The position numbers and the translations under genes are program-made. From Candidatus Melainabacteria bacterium (GTDB taxonomy: Bacteria > Cyanobacteriota > Vampirovibrionia > Obscuribacterales > Obscuribacteraceae), in NCBI GenBank assembly GCA_013288645.1, contig JABDBL010000016.1, forward strand, positions 1 through 52,607: a stretch of 52,607 bases of DNA, given 5' to 3'. Below the pieces are notes generated by a model. That model did no database searches and was not told where the DNA came from. It saw only the letters and a list, made by a program, of their open reading frames with translations. Below are positions 1 through 10,033 of this stretch, in pieces (positions within the stretch are counted from its first letter, which is position 1; every line of letters begins with the position of its first letter).

Positions 1-455
1 CAAGTAGCACTAATTCGTCCATATTTATTAGCCGACGGAGCAGCTATGGCACCGGAGAAAGTCTTGAGCAAAGCGAGCGCAAGCGGATGTGCGGGCACCC
101 TAACACCTATAGTATCTTGACCACCGGTTATCAAACCAGAAACATGTTTAGCCTTTTTGGCAATTAGGGTAACCGGACCAGGCCAAAAGCTTTTAGCCAA
201 TAGCTTTGCATATTCAGGCAGTTCCGCACACCAATCGCTTATTTGATCCAAACTAGCTAAGTGAACAATCACAGGATGATTACCCGGACGCCCTTTTGTA
301 GCATACAGCTTTTGTAATGCCTTTTCATTACTGGCATCAGCGCCCAGTCCATAAACAGTTTCGGTAGGAAAAGCTACTAACTCGCCCTTACGCAAATGTT
401 CAACAGCTTGAATTATATTTAGCTGATTAAGTTTTATGGATAGAGAACTCTTCAT
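1..455 (-). CDS. L-threonylcarbamoyladenylate synthase (TsaC/Sua5/YrdC family), partial
   Basis: The reverse strand reads an open frame from an ATG at 455 that runs off the window edge, so the C-terminus is missing. The translation has YrdC-domain hallmarks: FPTETVYGLGADA near the N-terminus, a KGRP segment (the K-x-R motif), FWPGPVTL, and a terminal SAN motif. The family makes threonylcarbamoyl-AMP from Thr, bicarbonate and ATP for t6A37 in ANN-decoding tRNAs. Its start lies inside the end of miaB (29-bp overlap), so the two tRNA-A37 modification genes are probably translationally coupled. A long Sua5 form cannot be excluded without the 3' end. Confidence 0.9.
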   Translation of the reverse strand, partial: MKSSLSIKLNQLNIIQAVEHLRKGELVAFPTETVYGLGADASNEKALQKLYATKGRPGNHPVIVHLASLDQISDWCAELPEYAKLLAKSFWPGPVTLIAKKAKHVSGLITGGQDTIGVRVPAHPLALALLKTFSGAIAAPSANKYGRISAT

Positions 456-1809
456 TTAAAACACCGCGTAAAGCCCATGGATTGACCGACTCAACGAAAA
501 CATTTACTAGCTGCCCTTTAAGGCTTGCTGGACCGCTAAAGTTAACAATCTTATTAGTGCGCGTGCGACCAGCCAATCTTGAGTCATTTCTTTCACTTTT
601 ACCTTCCGCTAAAACTTCTACAACTTTATTTAAATATTGCTGATTCCGTTTGAGAGCGACGTCAGTGACTACAGAATTTAAAAAGCGCAAACGTTCATAT
701 TTTTCGTGATCGGACACCTGTCCTTCCCAGCTAGCTGCAGGCGTATGCGGTCTAGGAGAATAAGCGGCAGTATTGCAAGAATCAAAACCAATTTCTTCAA
801 CTAGAGAAATAGTTCTCATAAACTCTTGTTCTGTTTCGCCAGGAAAACCAACAATGAGGTCAGATGTTATGGCAGCTTCAGGGATACGCGATCGTATCTC
901 ATCAATTTTTTTTCTGTAAAAATCAACATTGTAACCACGTGCCATACGACGCAAAGTGCGATCATCACCAGCCTGAATAGGTATGTGAAAATATTCGCAA
1001 GCAGTATCAACTTCCTTTACTGCATCAATAATCTCTACTTTGAGATCACGTGGATGACCCGTAATAAAACGAATACGCTTTATACTTTCTGTCTTACCAA
1101 CTAACCTGAGCAAATCACCCAGATGAATTGCAGAATCTAAATCATGACCGTAAGCAGTAACATTCTGCCCCAGCAAAGTCACTTCTCTGTAACCAGCCTG
1201 CCCGAGTTCTTGCATTTCTTTCAAAATAATTTCTGGTGCTCGACTTTTCTCACGTCCACGTACATAAGGAACAATGCAATAAGTGCAATTGTAATCACAG
1301 CCATAAATTATCGAAACCCAGGCAGTAATGTCATTATTGCGAATTACAGGTAATTCCGGTAAATCCGATGGTAATTCTTGCCATATTTCAACAGCCGGCG
1401 CTTTTGTTTGTTCTGCTTGCTGAACAAGGTCTGGCAATCGTTGCAAATTATGCGTACCAAACACTACATCGACATAAGGTGCACGTTTTAGCAGTGCTTG
1501 ACCAGCGTCCTGCGCCACACAACCACCCACAGCAATCATAGCTCCGGGCTTGGCTTTTTTTATTTTATTCCAAGCTCCCAGATAGCTGTAAACTTTGTCC
1601 TCTGCTCCTTCGCGAATAGCGCAAGTATTGAGCACCATTAGGTCAGCATCTTTAATATAAGACGTTTCTTTATATCCAATTTCGTCAAGCAAACCAAGCA
1701 TATTTTCCGAGTCAGCTTTATTCATCTGACAGCCAAAAGTCTCAATATAGACCTTTTTATTGTCGGTTTCGCTCTGTCTTAAAGGTACTGTTAAAAGCTG
1801 CTTACTCAT
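427..1809 (-). CDS. miaB: tRNA-2-methylthio-N6-dimethylallyladenosine synthase MiaB
   Basis: 460 residues, normal for MiaB. Domains in order: an N-terminal MTTase (UPF0004) domain with cluster cysteines C27 (ETFGCQMN), C63 (LNTCAIREGAEDK) and C97 (VGGCVAQ); a radical SAM domain with C171, C175 and C178 (YGCDYNCTYCIVPYVRG); and a C-terminal TRAM domain. The family adds a methylthio group to i6A37 of tRNAs reading UNN codons, using two 4Fe-4S clusters and SAM. GREKSR and LLGQNVTAYG favour MiaB over MtaB or RimO. The downstream tsaC-type gene overlaps its 3' end. Confidence 0.97.
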   Translation of the reverse strand: MSKQLLTVPLRQSETDNKKVYIETFGCQMNKADSENMLGLLDEIGYKETSYIKDADLMVLNTCAIREGAEDKVYSYLGAWNKIKKAKPGAMIAVGGCVAQDAGQALLKRAPYVDVVFGTHNLQRLPDLVQQAEQTKAPAVEIWQELPSDLPELPVIRNNDITAWVSIIYGCDYNCTYCIVPYVRGREKSRAPEIILKEMQELGQAGYREVTLLGQNVTAYGHDLDSAIHLGDLLRLVGKTESIKRIRFITGHPRDLKVEIIDAVKEVDTACEYFHIPIQAGDDRTLRRMARGYNVDFYRKKIDEIRSRIPEAAITSDLIVGFPGETEQEFMRTISLVEEIGFDSCNTAAYSPRPHTPAASWEGQVSDHEKYERLRFLNSVVTDVALKRNQQYLNKVVEVLAEGKSERNDSRLAGRTRTNKIVNFSGPASLKGQLVNVFVESVNPWALRGVLNEEFSIHKT

Positions 1810-1930
1810 TTCGATATCATTCCGACATTGGCTAAAATAGAACTAATGAGATTTAATAGACTATAAGTCAGACTAAGTTACCATTCTATCGTGTCTTATA
1901 AAACCATAATTTATATGAGTTAACAAGAGC

Positions 1931-2491
1931 ATGCGCAATTATTTACAATCCAAGGGCAAACTCTTTTATCTATATGCCTGTTTTAGTCTAACTATTTCCC
2001 CGACATTTGCAATACATCCGCAAAAAGAAGCTACCGAGCAACACGAACAAACAATCAATATTCAAGCCCAGTCTGACAAAAGCTACTGGCCAGCAGCACA
2101 AGCACAAATTGACAAGCTCTATAAGTCATTTAGTACAAATCCAATGGTTATCAAAACAGAGAAGGCAGCTTCATCTCAAGCTAATGATATTAGACAAAAG
2201 GTGGTCAACAAAGTTACCAACATGACAAAAGGTTTTGTTTACGATCCGGAGCATCCCGAAAAACTTTTTGAGCAACTAATTGCAGGTTACTCATTTGTAA
2301 TTGCCATGGAAAAACAATGCATCCCTTATGCAGAAAAGATTTTAGGCGATAAAAACCAACTAGTAATTACAGCCAAAGAAAAATACACCGAACAAGTTGA
2401 ATATTTAAATGCAATGAAACAGCAAAAACAAATGGTCTTACAAATAAGACCTACAAAACAAGATCATCCCCTAGCTCATGTCAAAGAATAA
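1931..2491 (+). CDS. Hypothetical secreted protein
   Basis: 186 residues, no family recognised. Residues about 9-27 form a hydrophobic segment after basic residues, ending in a small-residue site (TFA), which reads as a Sec signal peptide. The rest is hydrophilic and Lys/Gln/Glu-rich with probable helices and no Cys pair or obvious catalytic motif. It is divergent from miaB (121-bp gap) and convergent with pfkA (18 bp between stops). Coding is supported by the signal peptide and by an intact frame across the gap. The function is unknown. Confidence 0.65.
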   Translation: MRNYLQSKGKLFYLYACFSLTISPTFAIHPQKEATEQHEQTINIQAQSDKSYWPAAQAQIDKLYKSFSTNPMVIKTEKAASSQANDIRQKVVNKVTNMTKGFVYDPEHPEKLFEQLIAGYSFVIAMEKQCIPYAEKILGDKNQLVITAKEKYTEQVEYLNAMKQQKQMVLQIRPTKQDHPLAHVKE

Positions 2492-2509
2492 TCTCTTGCC
2501 TAGATCTAT

Positions 2510-3538
2510 TTAACCAAAAAACACTTCGGCTACTTTGTAGAGATCCATATCTAATGTCTTGAGACTATCTACACCATCAGCGACAGGCACATCTTTTACA
2601 AAACTGCCCTGCAAGGAAACCATGCGTCCAAATTTCTTCTGCTGTACTAAGTCTGCTGCCAGCACACCAAAACGTGTAGCCAGCACTCTATCGAAAGCGG
2701 TCGGAGAACCACCTCTTTGGATATGACCAAGCACTATTGCTCTGGTTTCATAGCCGGTATGTTTCTCAATGAGCTTAGCCAATGTTTCACCAATGCCGCC
2801 CAGCCTGACATGACCGAAAGAATCCAACTCTTGGTCTTTGAGCGCTTCTTGATGTTCAAGTTTGGCACCCTCAGCAACTACTACAATTGAATAATCTTTG
2901 CCGCGAGCATGTCTTTTCTTGATAGATTCAACCACGTTAGTCAAATCAATAGGGATTTCGGGAACAAGAATATGGTCAGCACCACCCGCAATACCACCAT
3001 AACAGGCTATCCAGCCGGCATGCCGGCCCATTACTTCGCAAACCAAAACACGGTTATGACTCTCGGCTGTAGTATGCAAACGATCTATCGCTTCCATAAC
3101 TATATTAACTGCTGTATCAAAACCGAAAGTAAAATCGGTAGCATTTAAATCATTGTCAATTGTTTTTGGTACACATACTACATTTAAATTATGCTGCTGA
3201 TGCATTTTGTGAGCCACTCCACACGTGTCTTCGCCACCCATGGCAATCAGTGCATCGAGACGATTGGACTTCATTGACTCCATAATTCGTTCCGGCCCAC
3301 GCTCTATTTTAAAAGGATTGGTTCTCGAAGTCCGCAGTATTGTTCCACCTCTTTGGATAAGGCCGCCCGTACTTTGCAAAGTCAGAGGCATAACCATATT
3401 TTCGATTGGTCCACGCCAACCTTCTAAAAAGCCAACCACTTCAGAACCATAATTGCTAACACTACGGCGTACAACTGCTCTAATCACCGCATTTAGTCCT
3501 GGGCAATCTCCGCCCCCGGTAAGAATACCAATCCGCAT
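2510..3538 (-). CDS. 6-phosphofructokinase, mixed-substrate (group III) type
   Basis: 342 residues. It starts with GGGDCPGLNA, then GGEDT at 101-105, KTIDND at 125-130, GFDTA, and a MGRHAGW segment. The enzyme phosphorylates fructose 6-phosphate in glycolysis. D104 and K125 stand where ATP-dependent bacterial enzymes have two glycines. Family work ties Asp/Lys at these sites to pyrophosphate use, and the overall sequence resembles the actinobacterial-type mixed-substrate clade, so the phosphoryl donor is uncertain. The ATG follows AGGAG by 4 bases. A G+C-rich repeat doublet sits directly upstream. Confidence 0.93.
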   Translation of the reverse strand: MRIGILTGGGDCPGLNAVIRAVVRRSVSNYGSEVVGFLEGWRGPIENMVMPLTLQSTGGLIQRGGTILRTSRTNPFKIERGPERIMESMKSNRLDALIAMGGEDTCGVAHKMHQQHNLNVVCVPKTIDNDLNATDFTFGFDTAVNIVMEAIDRLHTTAESHNRVLVCEVMGRHAGWIACYGGIAGGADHILVPEIPIDLTNVVESIKKRHARGKDYSIVVVAEGAKLEHQEALKDQELDSFGHVRLGGIGETLAKLIEKHTGYETRAIVLGHIQRGGSPTAFDRVLATRFGVLAADLVQQKKFGRMVSLQGSFVKDVPVADGVDSLKTLDMDLYKVAEVFFG

Positions 3539-3550
3539 ATAACTCCTTTT

Positions 3551-3762
3551 ATAAGCGCTGCTTCGGCTTCACTCCGTTCGCCTCAACGCGCGTACTTTAC
3601 TTCGTTCCGCTTCCGCCGCCTCACCGTCGCCGCTCGCTCCACTGCTCCATTTTATTTTCCTTCATAAGCGCTGCTTCGGCTCGTCCCTCACCGCATACAC
3701 GCGTATCCTACTTCGTTCCGCTTCAGACGGCTCCTCGCCGCCTTTGCTTCACTAATTCGTTT
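3551..3762 (+). repeat. G+C-rich interspersed repeat, tandem doublet (113-bp period)
   Basis: Two units begin with ATAAGCGCTGCTTCGGCT at 3551 and 3664. Both contain an acGCGttA-like block, CTTCGTTCCGCTTC and a CGCC-rich tail. The first unit ends in an A+T-rich spacer (ATTTTATTTTCCTTC). It is the same family as the array at 21475-22014 and the gaps in the ribosomal-protein run. It lies in the divergent pfkA/sucC gap. The rest of that gap (3763-4046) shows no repeat, only an in-frame open extension of sucC that lacks a good start. Confidence 0.85.
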
Positions 3763-4046
3763 AACCCCCTTATTGACGCTAAACCACACAAGATCGACAT
3801 GCCAAGAGCAACCAGCGGTGCTCATTTTCAACTTTGTTAGTATACTGGGCAGATAAAAATATAGTTTGCACTGAAGCTTTAACGCAAAGTTTTGTTCTAA
3901 AACTTCACGGACCGGATCAAGCCGCTACTCTTGGCATTGACCGCTATAGCTATAAATCAATCAAAATACTTTTTAAGGGATTATTAGTAATTTCGACCGA
4001 AATTTGCTCTAAAGTAGCTAAAGTGCGCATCTGCAGGAGGACTAAC

Positions 4047-5189
4047 TTGAATTTATACGAATACGAAGCAAAACAAATTTTTGCCAATTACGGTATTCCG
4101 GTACCGCCTTCTGTAAGAATCACCGGTGCAGAAGAAATTAAAACAAAGCTATCTGCTGCCATAAAAGAATCCAAATTGAGCTTTCCTCTTACTCTAAAAT
4201 GTCAGGTGCTGACAGGTGGTAGAGGCAAAGCGGGTGGCATTAAATTTGCTAAAGACACTGCAGAAGCTGAAAGCATTGCCAGCAATTTATTAAAACTAAA
4301 AATAAATGATCTAGCAACCCAAAGCCTGCTTATTGAACCCAAACTAGATATCGCTCAAGAGCTTTACTTAGCAATTACTCTCGATCGTAATCAAGGATGC
4401 GCAATTTTTATCGCTAGCGCCGAAGGAGGGATTGAAATTGAGTCTTCGCACAATGTCGTAACAAGCGCAATTCTTTATCCATATCACTCTTATGTAACAC
4501 GCGATCTGGCACAAGCACTGGATCTAAAAGGTAATGCTTTAGTAAAAGTAGCTGATATAGCTAACAAGCTTTATCAATTGTTTATTTCACTCGATTTAGA
4601 CTTGGCTGAAATAAATCCACTTATTATTACCAAATCTGGTGATGTAATAGCGCTCGATGGAAAAATCATAGTTAATGATGACGCTTTGGATAGACAACCT
4701 TACTTTAAAGGGTGGTTAGAGAAGCACCTTGATGGGTTAACTGCAAGAGAACAAAAATCAAAATTAAGTGGACTCAATCTAGTTGAGCTTAAGGGGAATA
4801 TAGGCATCATTTGCAATGGTGCGGGTTTAACAATGGCAACCATGGATATGGTAAAAGCCTTTGGTGGCGAACCTGCTAATTTTCTCGATGCTGGAGGCGG
4901 CTCCGATCAAGCAAAAACTCTAGCAGCACTTGAAATAGTGCAAGATAACCCTGATGTTAAAGTAATTTTGCTAAACATATTAGGTGGTATTACTGCCTGC
5001 GACGAAGTCGCCCGCGCTTTAGTAGAATTTGTTGATCGTCATCCAAAACGCGACATTGTTGTCAGATTGCGCGGCAACAACCAAGATATAGCAGAAGAAA
5101 TTTTGGCTGAGCGTAGCGTCAAATTGTTTCCTAATATCGAAGACGCAGTAAAAGAAGCAGTTAGCCGCTCACATTCACTGGTTAAATAA
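4047..5189 (+). CDS. sucC: Succinate--CoA ligase, ADP/GDP-forming, beta subunit
   Basis: 380 residues from a TTG at 4047. A perfect AGGAGG at 4035-4040 and the family N-terminus ([18 protein letters not shown]) decide this start. The frame is open for 71 more codons upstream, but these do not match the family. Features are an ATP-grasp domain with [10 protein letters not shown] and a CoA-ligase domain with [27 protein letters not shown] and LLNILGGI. It couples succinyl-CoA cleavage to NTP synthesis (or the reverse) in the TCA cycle together with SucD, whose gene starts 11 bases downstream. Confidence 0.96.
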   Translation: MNLYEYEAKQIFANYGIPVPPSVRITGAEEIKTKLSAAIKESKLSFPLTLKCQVLTGGRGKAGGIKFAKDTAEAESIASNLLKLKINDLATQSLLIEPKLDIAQELYLAITLDRNQGCAIFIASAEGGIEIESSHNVVTSAILYPYHSYVTRDLAQALDLKGNALVKVADIANKLYQLFISLDLDLAEINPLIITKSGDVIALDGKIIVNDDALDRQPYFKGWLEKHLDGLTAREQKSKLSGLNLVELKGNIGIICNGAGLTMATMDMVKAFGGEPANFLDAGGGSDQAKTLAALEIVQDNPDVKVILLNILGGITACDEVARALVEFVDRHPKRDIVVRLRGNNQDIAEEILAERSVKLFPNIEDAVKEAVSRSHSLVK

Positions 5190-5200
5190 AGGAATCAAGC

Positions 5201-6079
5201 ATGATTTTAGTCAATAAAGATACCAAGTTAATCGTTCAAGGTGCCACCGGTAAAATGGGAGCAGCTCATACTAAACGTATGCTCAACTACGGCACAAATA
5301 TTGTTGCTGGCGTAACACCAGGAAAATCCGGACAAGAAGTACATGGCGTTCCAGTTTATGACACAGTAAAAGCAGCTGTTAGGCAGACAGGAGCAAACGC
5401 ATCTGTAATTTTTGTGCCTCCTTACCTAACTTATGATGCAGCGAGCGAAGCTCTGGCCGCTGGTATTAAGCTTTTGGTAGTAATCACGGAAGGTATACCA
5501 CCGCTTGATACCATAAAAATGGTACAAGAAGTGAAAGAACAAAATGCTTATCTAATCGGACCCAACTGCCCAGGTATTATCACTCCTGGACAATGCTTAA
5601 TTGGTATTTTGCCAGGATCAATTTTTAAATCTGGACCAATTGGCATGATCAGTAAAAGCGGAACACTCACTTACGAAATTGCCCTCGCTCTTACGGAAGC
5701 TAATCTTGGACAATCTACCTGTGTCGGGGTCGGTGGTGACCCTATTAAAGGACTGGATTATAAAGAAACCCTTACCCTTTTTGCCAAAGATCCAGAAACA
5801 AAAGCAATTGTATTAATTGGGGAAATCGGGGGCAGCGCAGAAGAAGAAGCAGCAGCATTCATTAAAGAGAAAATAAAAAAACCTGTTGTAGGATTTATCG
5901 CTGGTCAAACAGCTCCTCCCGGCAAACGCATGGGGCATGCGGGCGCCATTGTATCAGCAGGCAAAGGCACTGCCCAGTCAAAAATAGAAGCCTTAAATTC
6001 AGCAGGAGTTAAAGTTGCAAAAACTCCAGCCGAGGTAGCAACGTATATAAATGCTATATTAAGCCCGATCAGCCATTAA
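5201..6079 (+). CDS. sucD: Succinate--CoA ligase, ADP/GDP-forming, alpha subunit
   Basis: 292 residues, full length. The N-terminal CoA-binding Rossmann fold carries [13 protein letters not shown]. The C-terminal ligase domain has [11 protein letters not shown] and [14 protein letters not shown], with the catalytic phosphohistidine at H246. It forms the alpha-beta enzyme with SucC. GGA lies upstream of the ATG, and the 11-bp gap to sucC indicates one operon. No other TCA-cycle genes lie nearby. Confidence 0.97.
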   Translation: MILVNKDTKLIVQGATGKMGAAHTKRMLNYGTNIVAGVTPGKSGQEVHGVPVYDTVKAAVRQTGANASVIFVPPYLTYDAASEALAAGIKLLVVITEGIPPLDTIKMVQEVKEQNAYLIGPNCPGIITPGQCLIGILPGSIFKSGPIGMISKSGTLTYEIALALTEANLGQSTCVGVGGDPIKGLDYKETLTLFAKDPETKAIVLIGEIGGSAEEEAAAFIKEKIKKPVVGFIAGQTAPPGKRMGHAGAIVSAGKGTAQSKIEALNSAGVKVAKTPAEVATYINAILSPISH

Positions 6080-6168
6080 ATAAACGGCTTTTGCCATTGG
6101 TAATTTTGCCATAATGGCTTATGATTTATCCAGAAGCAGATAATATTGACTCTGAAGTTTAATAATTA

Positions 6169-7113
6169 ATGGAAATCAAAGCCAAAGTAACCAAACCGGA
6201 AAGTATCGTCCCAGTAAGAGCCCTGGTTCTCCCTGGTGGGGGCGGACGGGGAGCTTATCAGGTAGGGGTGGCCAAAGCATTATTAGAACAAGGCATTGTT
6301 TTTGACTATGCTTTTGGTACTAGCATTGGTGGTTTAAACGCCGCCTTAATCGCTCAAGGTGATCTTGCAAGATTAGAAGAACTATGGTGCAGCATTCGCG
6401 CCAAAGATATCTATCACCTACCTTCACCTAACACGATTGGACAAATGGTCTTAGGTCATCACTTAGGTATTCTGGATACACATCCGTTAGAAGAAGTAAT
6501 TCGCAAAGAAGTATCTTTGCATAAATTAAAAGAAAGCCATACAAAATTTGGCGTTTGTACAACCGACTTATGTAGCCTACAAACAAGTTTCATTACTACA
6601 GACGATATAATTTCCACCAGCGAATTAGTGGATGTTTTAATGGCTACTTGCGCACTGCCTATGGCGTTTCCACCTAGACAATTACATGGTTCTGGACTTT
6701 GGGTGGATGGCGGATTAGTGCGTAACACGCCTATGCATGCCGCACTTGAGCGCGGCGCTGACGAAATCTATATGGTTTTACTGCATCCAGAACAAATTAA
6801 CGTTTGTCCAGCAAATATGTTTGAAGTAATAGCTCGCTGTTTAGATATTGTGCTCGATGCTTCTGCCCGCAAAGAAATTCAATCTGCCGAACTCTACAAT
6901 CGCTTAATTGCTGACGGTAATATAGAGTCGCGTGGCCGCAAAATGGTATCGATTAAAGTCTTTCAACCTCATCGTCAAGTAAGCACCACTTTATTGGAAA
7001 TAGATCCGCATCGCTCCAGACAATTGGTAAATCAAGGCTATGCTGAGGCTATGGAACACCTGCTCGACTTTCGAGAAGCTGGAAACCCTGTGAATAAAGC
7101 AAAAGCATCGTAA
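6169..7113 (+). CDS. Patatin-like phospholipase family protein
   Basis: 314 residues. The oxyanion-hole stretch LPGGGGRGAYQVG is at 21-33, the nucleophile elbow GTSIG at 50-54 (Ser52), and the dyad aspartate in VDGG at 179-182 (Asp180). These are the complete patatin Ser-Asp catalytic elements, so it is probably an active cytosolic acyl hydrolase or phospholipase. No signal peptide or membrane segment is seen. It is 89 bases downstream of sucD with a small inverted repeat (GCCATT...AATGGC) between them, so it is probably a separate unit. The substrate is unknown. Confidence 0.9.
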   Translation: MEIKAKVTKPESIVPVRALVLPGGGGRGAYQVGVAKALLEQGIVFDYAFGTSIGGLNAALIAQGDLARLEELWCSIRAKDIYHLPSPNTIGQMVLGHHLGILDTHPLEEVIRKEVSLHKLKESHTKFGVCTTDLCSLQTSFITTDDIISTSELVDVLMATCALPMAFPPRQLHGSGLWVDGGLVRNTPMHAALERGADEIYMVLLHPEQINVCPANMFEVIARCLDIVLDASARKEIQSAELYNRLIADGNIESRGRKMVSIKVFQPHRQVSTTLLEIDPHRSRQLVNQGYAEAMEHLLDFREAGNPVNKAKAS

Positions 7114-7255
7114 TCAAAATACAATCTGGACATAACTCATATCCAACTATATTTCATGATGAAAATAAAGATCTGGACCTAGATGTCGTGTGACCTTCTA
7201 CCTCAATGTGTATGACAGGCGTGTAGCAAAACCAATTGAAAAAGTTTAAATCTCA

Positions 7256-8728
7256 CTATTGACCTGGTATCCATAAACATTGATCGCTTGTGTGTCCTAT
7301 CGTTTCAGTTTTTTCAAATGACTGGCTAGCAATATCAAATAGCCCCAAGGACTCAGTAGACTCGCTTGACACAAGTATATGTTTTTTATCAGGCAATAGT
7401 ATAAGTGAGCCCGGAAAATCCACATCGAGCGGTAGTCTTATCTCACCAACCTTTTTGTGACTTGTTGTGTCAAACACGCTAATCGTATTATCTTTAGCAT
7501 TGGCTATATAAAGTTTTTTATTGTTTGCGTCAACTACCAAACCCGTGGGACCACTGCCTGTTTTTAAATTCAGAATTACTCCCCGGTGTAGTAAATCTAC
7601 CACAGCTACAGTATTAGAAACACGATTCGAGACATAGGCCATTTTGCTGTTACTATCGAAAGCTATGCCATTTGGCAAAGCACCTACAGGTAAAGTGCTG
7701 ATAAAGCGTTGCGTTTGAGTAGACAATAAAGAGGCTCGACCATCAGGTACACTCAAGACAATACAAAGAGTGCCATCAGGATCAATAGCCATCCGTCCAG
7801 GATAGCTATGTACCTTTGTACGCACAAGAAGTTTATCGGTTTCTGTCTCAAATACAGCGACGTCCCCTAACATATTTTCAGATACATAAATCAATTTACC
7901 GTCTGGCAGTGCAACTACATCCTTGGGGGTACTGCCTTTCGGTAAATCAATTTGTCCTAAAAATTTTCGCTTATACGGATCGAGTTTAAGTATACGACTC
8001 TTGGATTGATCAGCAATGTAGACCATGCCGTTGGCAAAAGTGATACCGCTGGGAGTGCCTTCGATAGAAAATTCCATAGCTCTAACTAAATCAGGATAAG
8101 TAAGCATACTGATCTTGCCCGTAGCAGGCGAGGTTACCAAAACCCAACCGCTTTTACTTGTCAAAACTTTGTCATTGATAACTTTAATCGCTTTGGTTTC
8201 GTTTAAGATGCTACTAGTTTTTGTGGCCGTTTCCACATGTACTTTTGGCGACGCCTTTAGGCTTACAGAAACATTACCGACAATAGATTTTAGAGAACTG
8301 GGTAATACAAAATTTTCCGGCACAATCAAATCAGAGGCTAGTTTAGTAGCCAGAATAGCGCGCTGCAATTCTACTGGTAACTTATCGAGAGAGATAACAG
8401 TGCGTTGCTTATCAACTTCAATCACTTTCATGAAACACCAACCGTCGCTAAAAAGTAAAAATTGCGGTGCTGTTTTATTAGGAAATGCCGCTTTTAGAAA
8501 AGTTTCCCCTTTGCCTTGATCAGCATTATTTGGCACTGCAGCTAGATATAGTTCGCCATTTTTGGTCTCGATAGCACCATCTAGACGAAAACGAGCTACA
8601 ATAAAGGTCTTAGAGATACAGCCTTTTAACTCCTTCGGTAGCTTGAGCGCTAGCGCTGGTACAAAGCTATTTAGTATGCCGAAAAAGAAAATCAGGAGTA
8701 AAAACAGTCGGTAGTATATTGCACTCAT
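7256..8728 (-). CDS. Secreted YVTN/NHL-type beta-propeller repeat protein
   Basis: 490 residues. Residues 1-27 form a signal peptide (long Leu/Ile/Phe core ending ALA). Residues of about 30-170 are not recognised. The C-terminal 300 residues contain repeated blades such as VGALPNGIAFDSNSKMAYVS and GPTGLVVDANNKKLYIANAK, each followed by an NTVAVVD- or NTISVFD-like strand, typical of YncE/YVTN propellers. It probably acts outside the cytoplasmic membrane as a binding scaffold. It is convergent with the patatin gene (142-bp gap without recognisable elements) and 43 bp downstream of dnaJ. Confidence 0.85.
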   Translation of the reverse strand: MSAIYYRLFLLLIFFFGILNSFVPALALKLPKELKGCISKTFIVARFRLDGAIETKNGELYLAAVPNNADQGKGETFLKAAFPNKTAPQFLLFSDGWCFMKVIEVDKQRTVISLDKLPVELQRAILATKLASDLIVPENFVLPSSLKSIVGNVSVSLKASPKVHVETATKTSSILNETKAIKVINDKVLTSKSGWVLVTSPATGKISMLTYPDLVRAMEFSIEGTPSGITFANGMVYIADQSKSRILKLDPYKRKFLGQIDLPKGSTPKDVVALPDGKLIYVSENMLGDVAVFETETDKLLVRTKVHSYPGRMAIDPDGTLCIVLSVPDGRASLLSTQTQRFISTLPVGALPNGIAFDSNSKMAYVSNRVSNTVAVVDLLHRGVILNLKTGSGPTGLVVDANNKKLYIANAKDNTISVFDTTSHKKVGEIRLPLDVDFPGSLILLPDKKHILVSSESTESLGLFDIASQSFEKTETIGHTSDQCLWIPGQ

Positions 8729-8771
8729 GGCTTCGTGTTTTAACCACCCTCAGGTACAGTGACAAGATTTG

Positions 8772-9974
8772 TTATTGAGTCTCGTGTTTTGATTTAAAAG
8801 CATCCACAATTTTATCAATAATAGAAGAGTCGTTTTTGTCTTCTTCCACCGAAAAAAAAGGATCCTTGCCAGCACCATTGCTTTCTTCTTGCAAAGATTC
8901 CCCGCGTATTTGAGCAAGGCGTTCGAATAACTTCTTTTCTTCTGAAGACAGTTTGGTTGGCGTTTCAATATTCAACTGCACCAATTGATCTCCGCGCCTA
9001 TTCGAATTATTAATACGCGGTACACCAAGATTTTTCATGACCATAATTCGACCAGTTTGTGTACCAACTGGAATCTTTAAAGACTTTTCTCCCTCAACAG
9101 TAGGAACTATAATTTCTCCACCTAGGGCGGCTAGCGAAAAACTGATATTTTGTTTGACGAATATATTTTCTCCGTCGCGGACAAATTTTTCGTGTTCCTT
9201 CACTCTTATAAGAATGAATAAATCGCCGAAAGTACCTCCGTTCCTGCCTTTGTCACCACCGTGAGGTAAGCGCATACGCGTGCCACTTTCTATGCCAGCT
9301 GGGATTTTTAGTGGAAAGTCTACATTCTTTTCAGCCAACATCATTCCATGGCAGCTACGGCATGGCTTTTCAATGCGTTTGCCAGAACCCTGACATGAGG
9401 GACACTCAGACACTCTTACGCTTTGTCCGAACCAGCTATTTATAACTTGTTGCACTTGACCTACGCCATTGCAGGTCGAACAATTAATTACTTTGCTGTC
9501 CGGTGCAGCCCCTGAACCCTTGCAAGTTTCACAATCATCAAGCCTTTTTATTTTTATATCTTTTTCAACACCAGAAACTGCTTCTAAAAAATCAATTTGC
9601 ACATCTAACTGCAAATGCGAACCTGGTTCTGGTCCATTGCGCCTCGCATTACTAAAACCACCGCCAAAGAAAGACTCCAATAATTCATCAAGACCAAAAC
9701 CAGCAAAAGCACCAAAGTCGAAATTATCAAAGCTATGTGTCTTGCCAGCAACACCTTCATGACCGAAGCGATCATAAAGCGAACGCTTCTGCTCATCACA
9801 AAGAACCTCATAAGCTTCAGCCAATTCTTTAAAAGCAGCCTCATCGCCACTTTGCTTATTGTCTGGGTGCAAGTTACGAGCCTTGGAACGAAATACTCGC
9901 TTTATTTCTTCAACGGTTGACTGGCGAGAAACGCCTATTACTTCGTAGTAATCTCTTTTCGCCATAGACGGCAA
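8772..9974 (-). CDS. dnaJ: Chaperone protein DnaJ
   Basis: 400 residues. J domain with HPD at 36-38, a Gly/Phe-rich linker, a zinc centre of four CxxC repeats (CETCKGSG, CSTCNGVG, CPSCQGSG, CRSCHGMM; the last lacks the usual glycine), and C-terminal substrate-binding domains. It stimulates the DnaK ATPase and delivers clients. A TTG at 9974 is taken as start because AAGGAGG (9983-9989) is 8 bases upstream; the ATG at 9965 would be 17 bases away. grpE lies just upstream; dnaK is not in the window. Confidence 0.96.
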   Translation of the reverse strand: MPSMAKRDYYEVIGVSRQSTVEEIKRVFRSKARNLHPDNKQSGDEAAFKELAEAYEVLCDEQKRSLYDRFGHEGVAGKTHSFDNFDFGAFAGFGLDELLESFFGGGFSNARRNGPEPGSHLQLDVQIDFLEAVSGVEKDIKIKRLDDCETCKGSGAAPDSKVINCSTCNGVGQVQQVINSWFGQSVRVSECPSCQGSGKRIEKPCRSCHGMMLAEKNVDFPLKIPAGIESGTRMRLPHGGDKGRNGGTFGDLFILIRVKEHEKFVRDGENIFVKQNISFSLAALGGEIIVPTVEGEKSLKIPVGTQTGRIMVMKNLGVPRINNSNRRGDQLVQLNIETPTKLSSEEKKLFERLAQIRGESLQEESNGAGKDPFFSVEEDKNDSSIIDKIVDAFKSKHETQ

Positions 9975-10033
9975 AGACGGAACCTCCTTAACAAATGATA
10001 TTGACCATTACAAAGCTCAAACCATATGAGTGC

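Noticed and set aside
3834..4046. Longer sucC start (71 extra residues)
   Set aside because: The extension does not resemble the family, and AGGAGG directly precedes the TTG at 4047.
6080..6168. Terminator between sucD and the patatin gene
   Set aside because: The GCCATT...AATGGC arms are short with a 14-base loop and no T-tract follows.
8115..8519. 134-residue plus-strand frame opposite the beta-propeller gene
   Set aside because: It is antisense to a well-supported coding sequence with a signal peptide and repeat blades.
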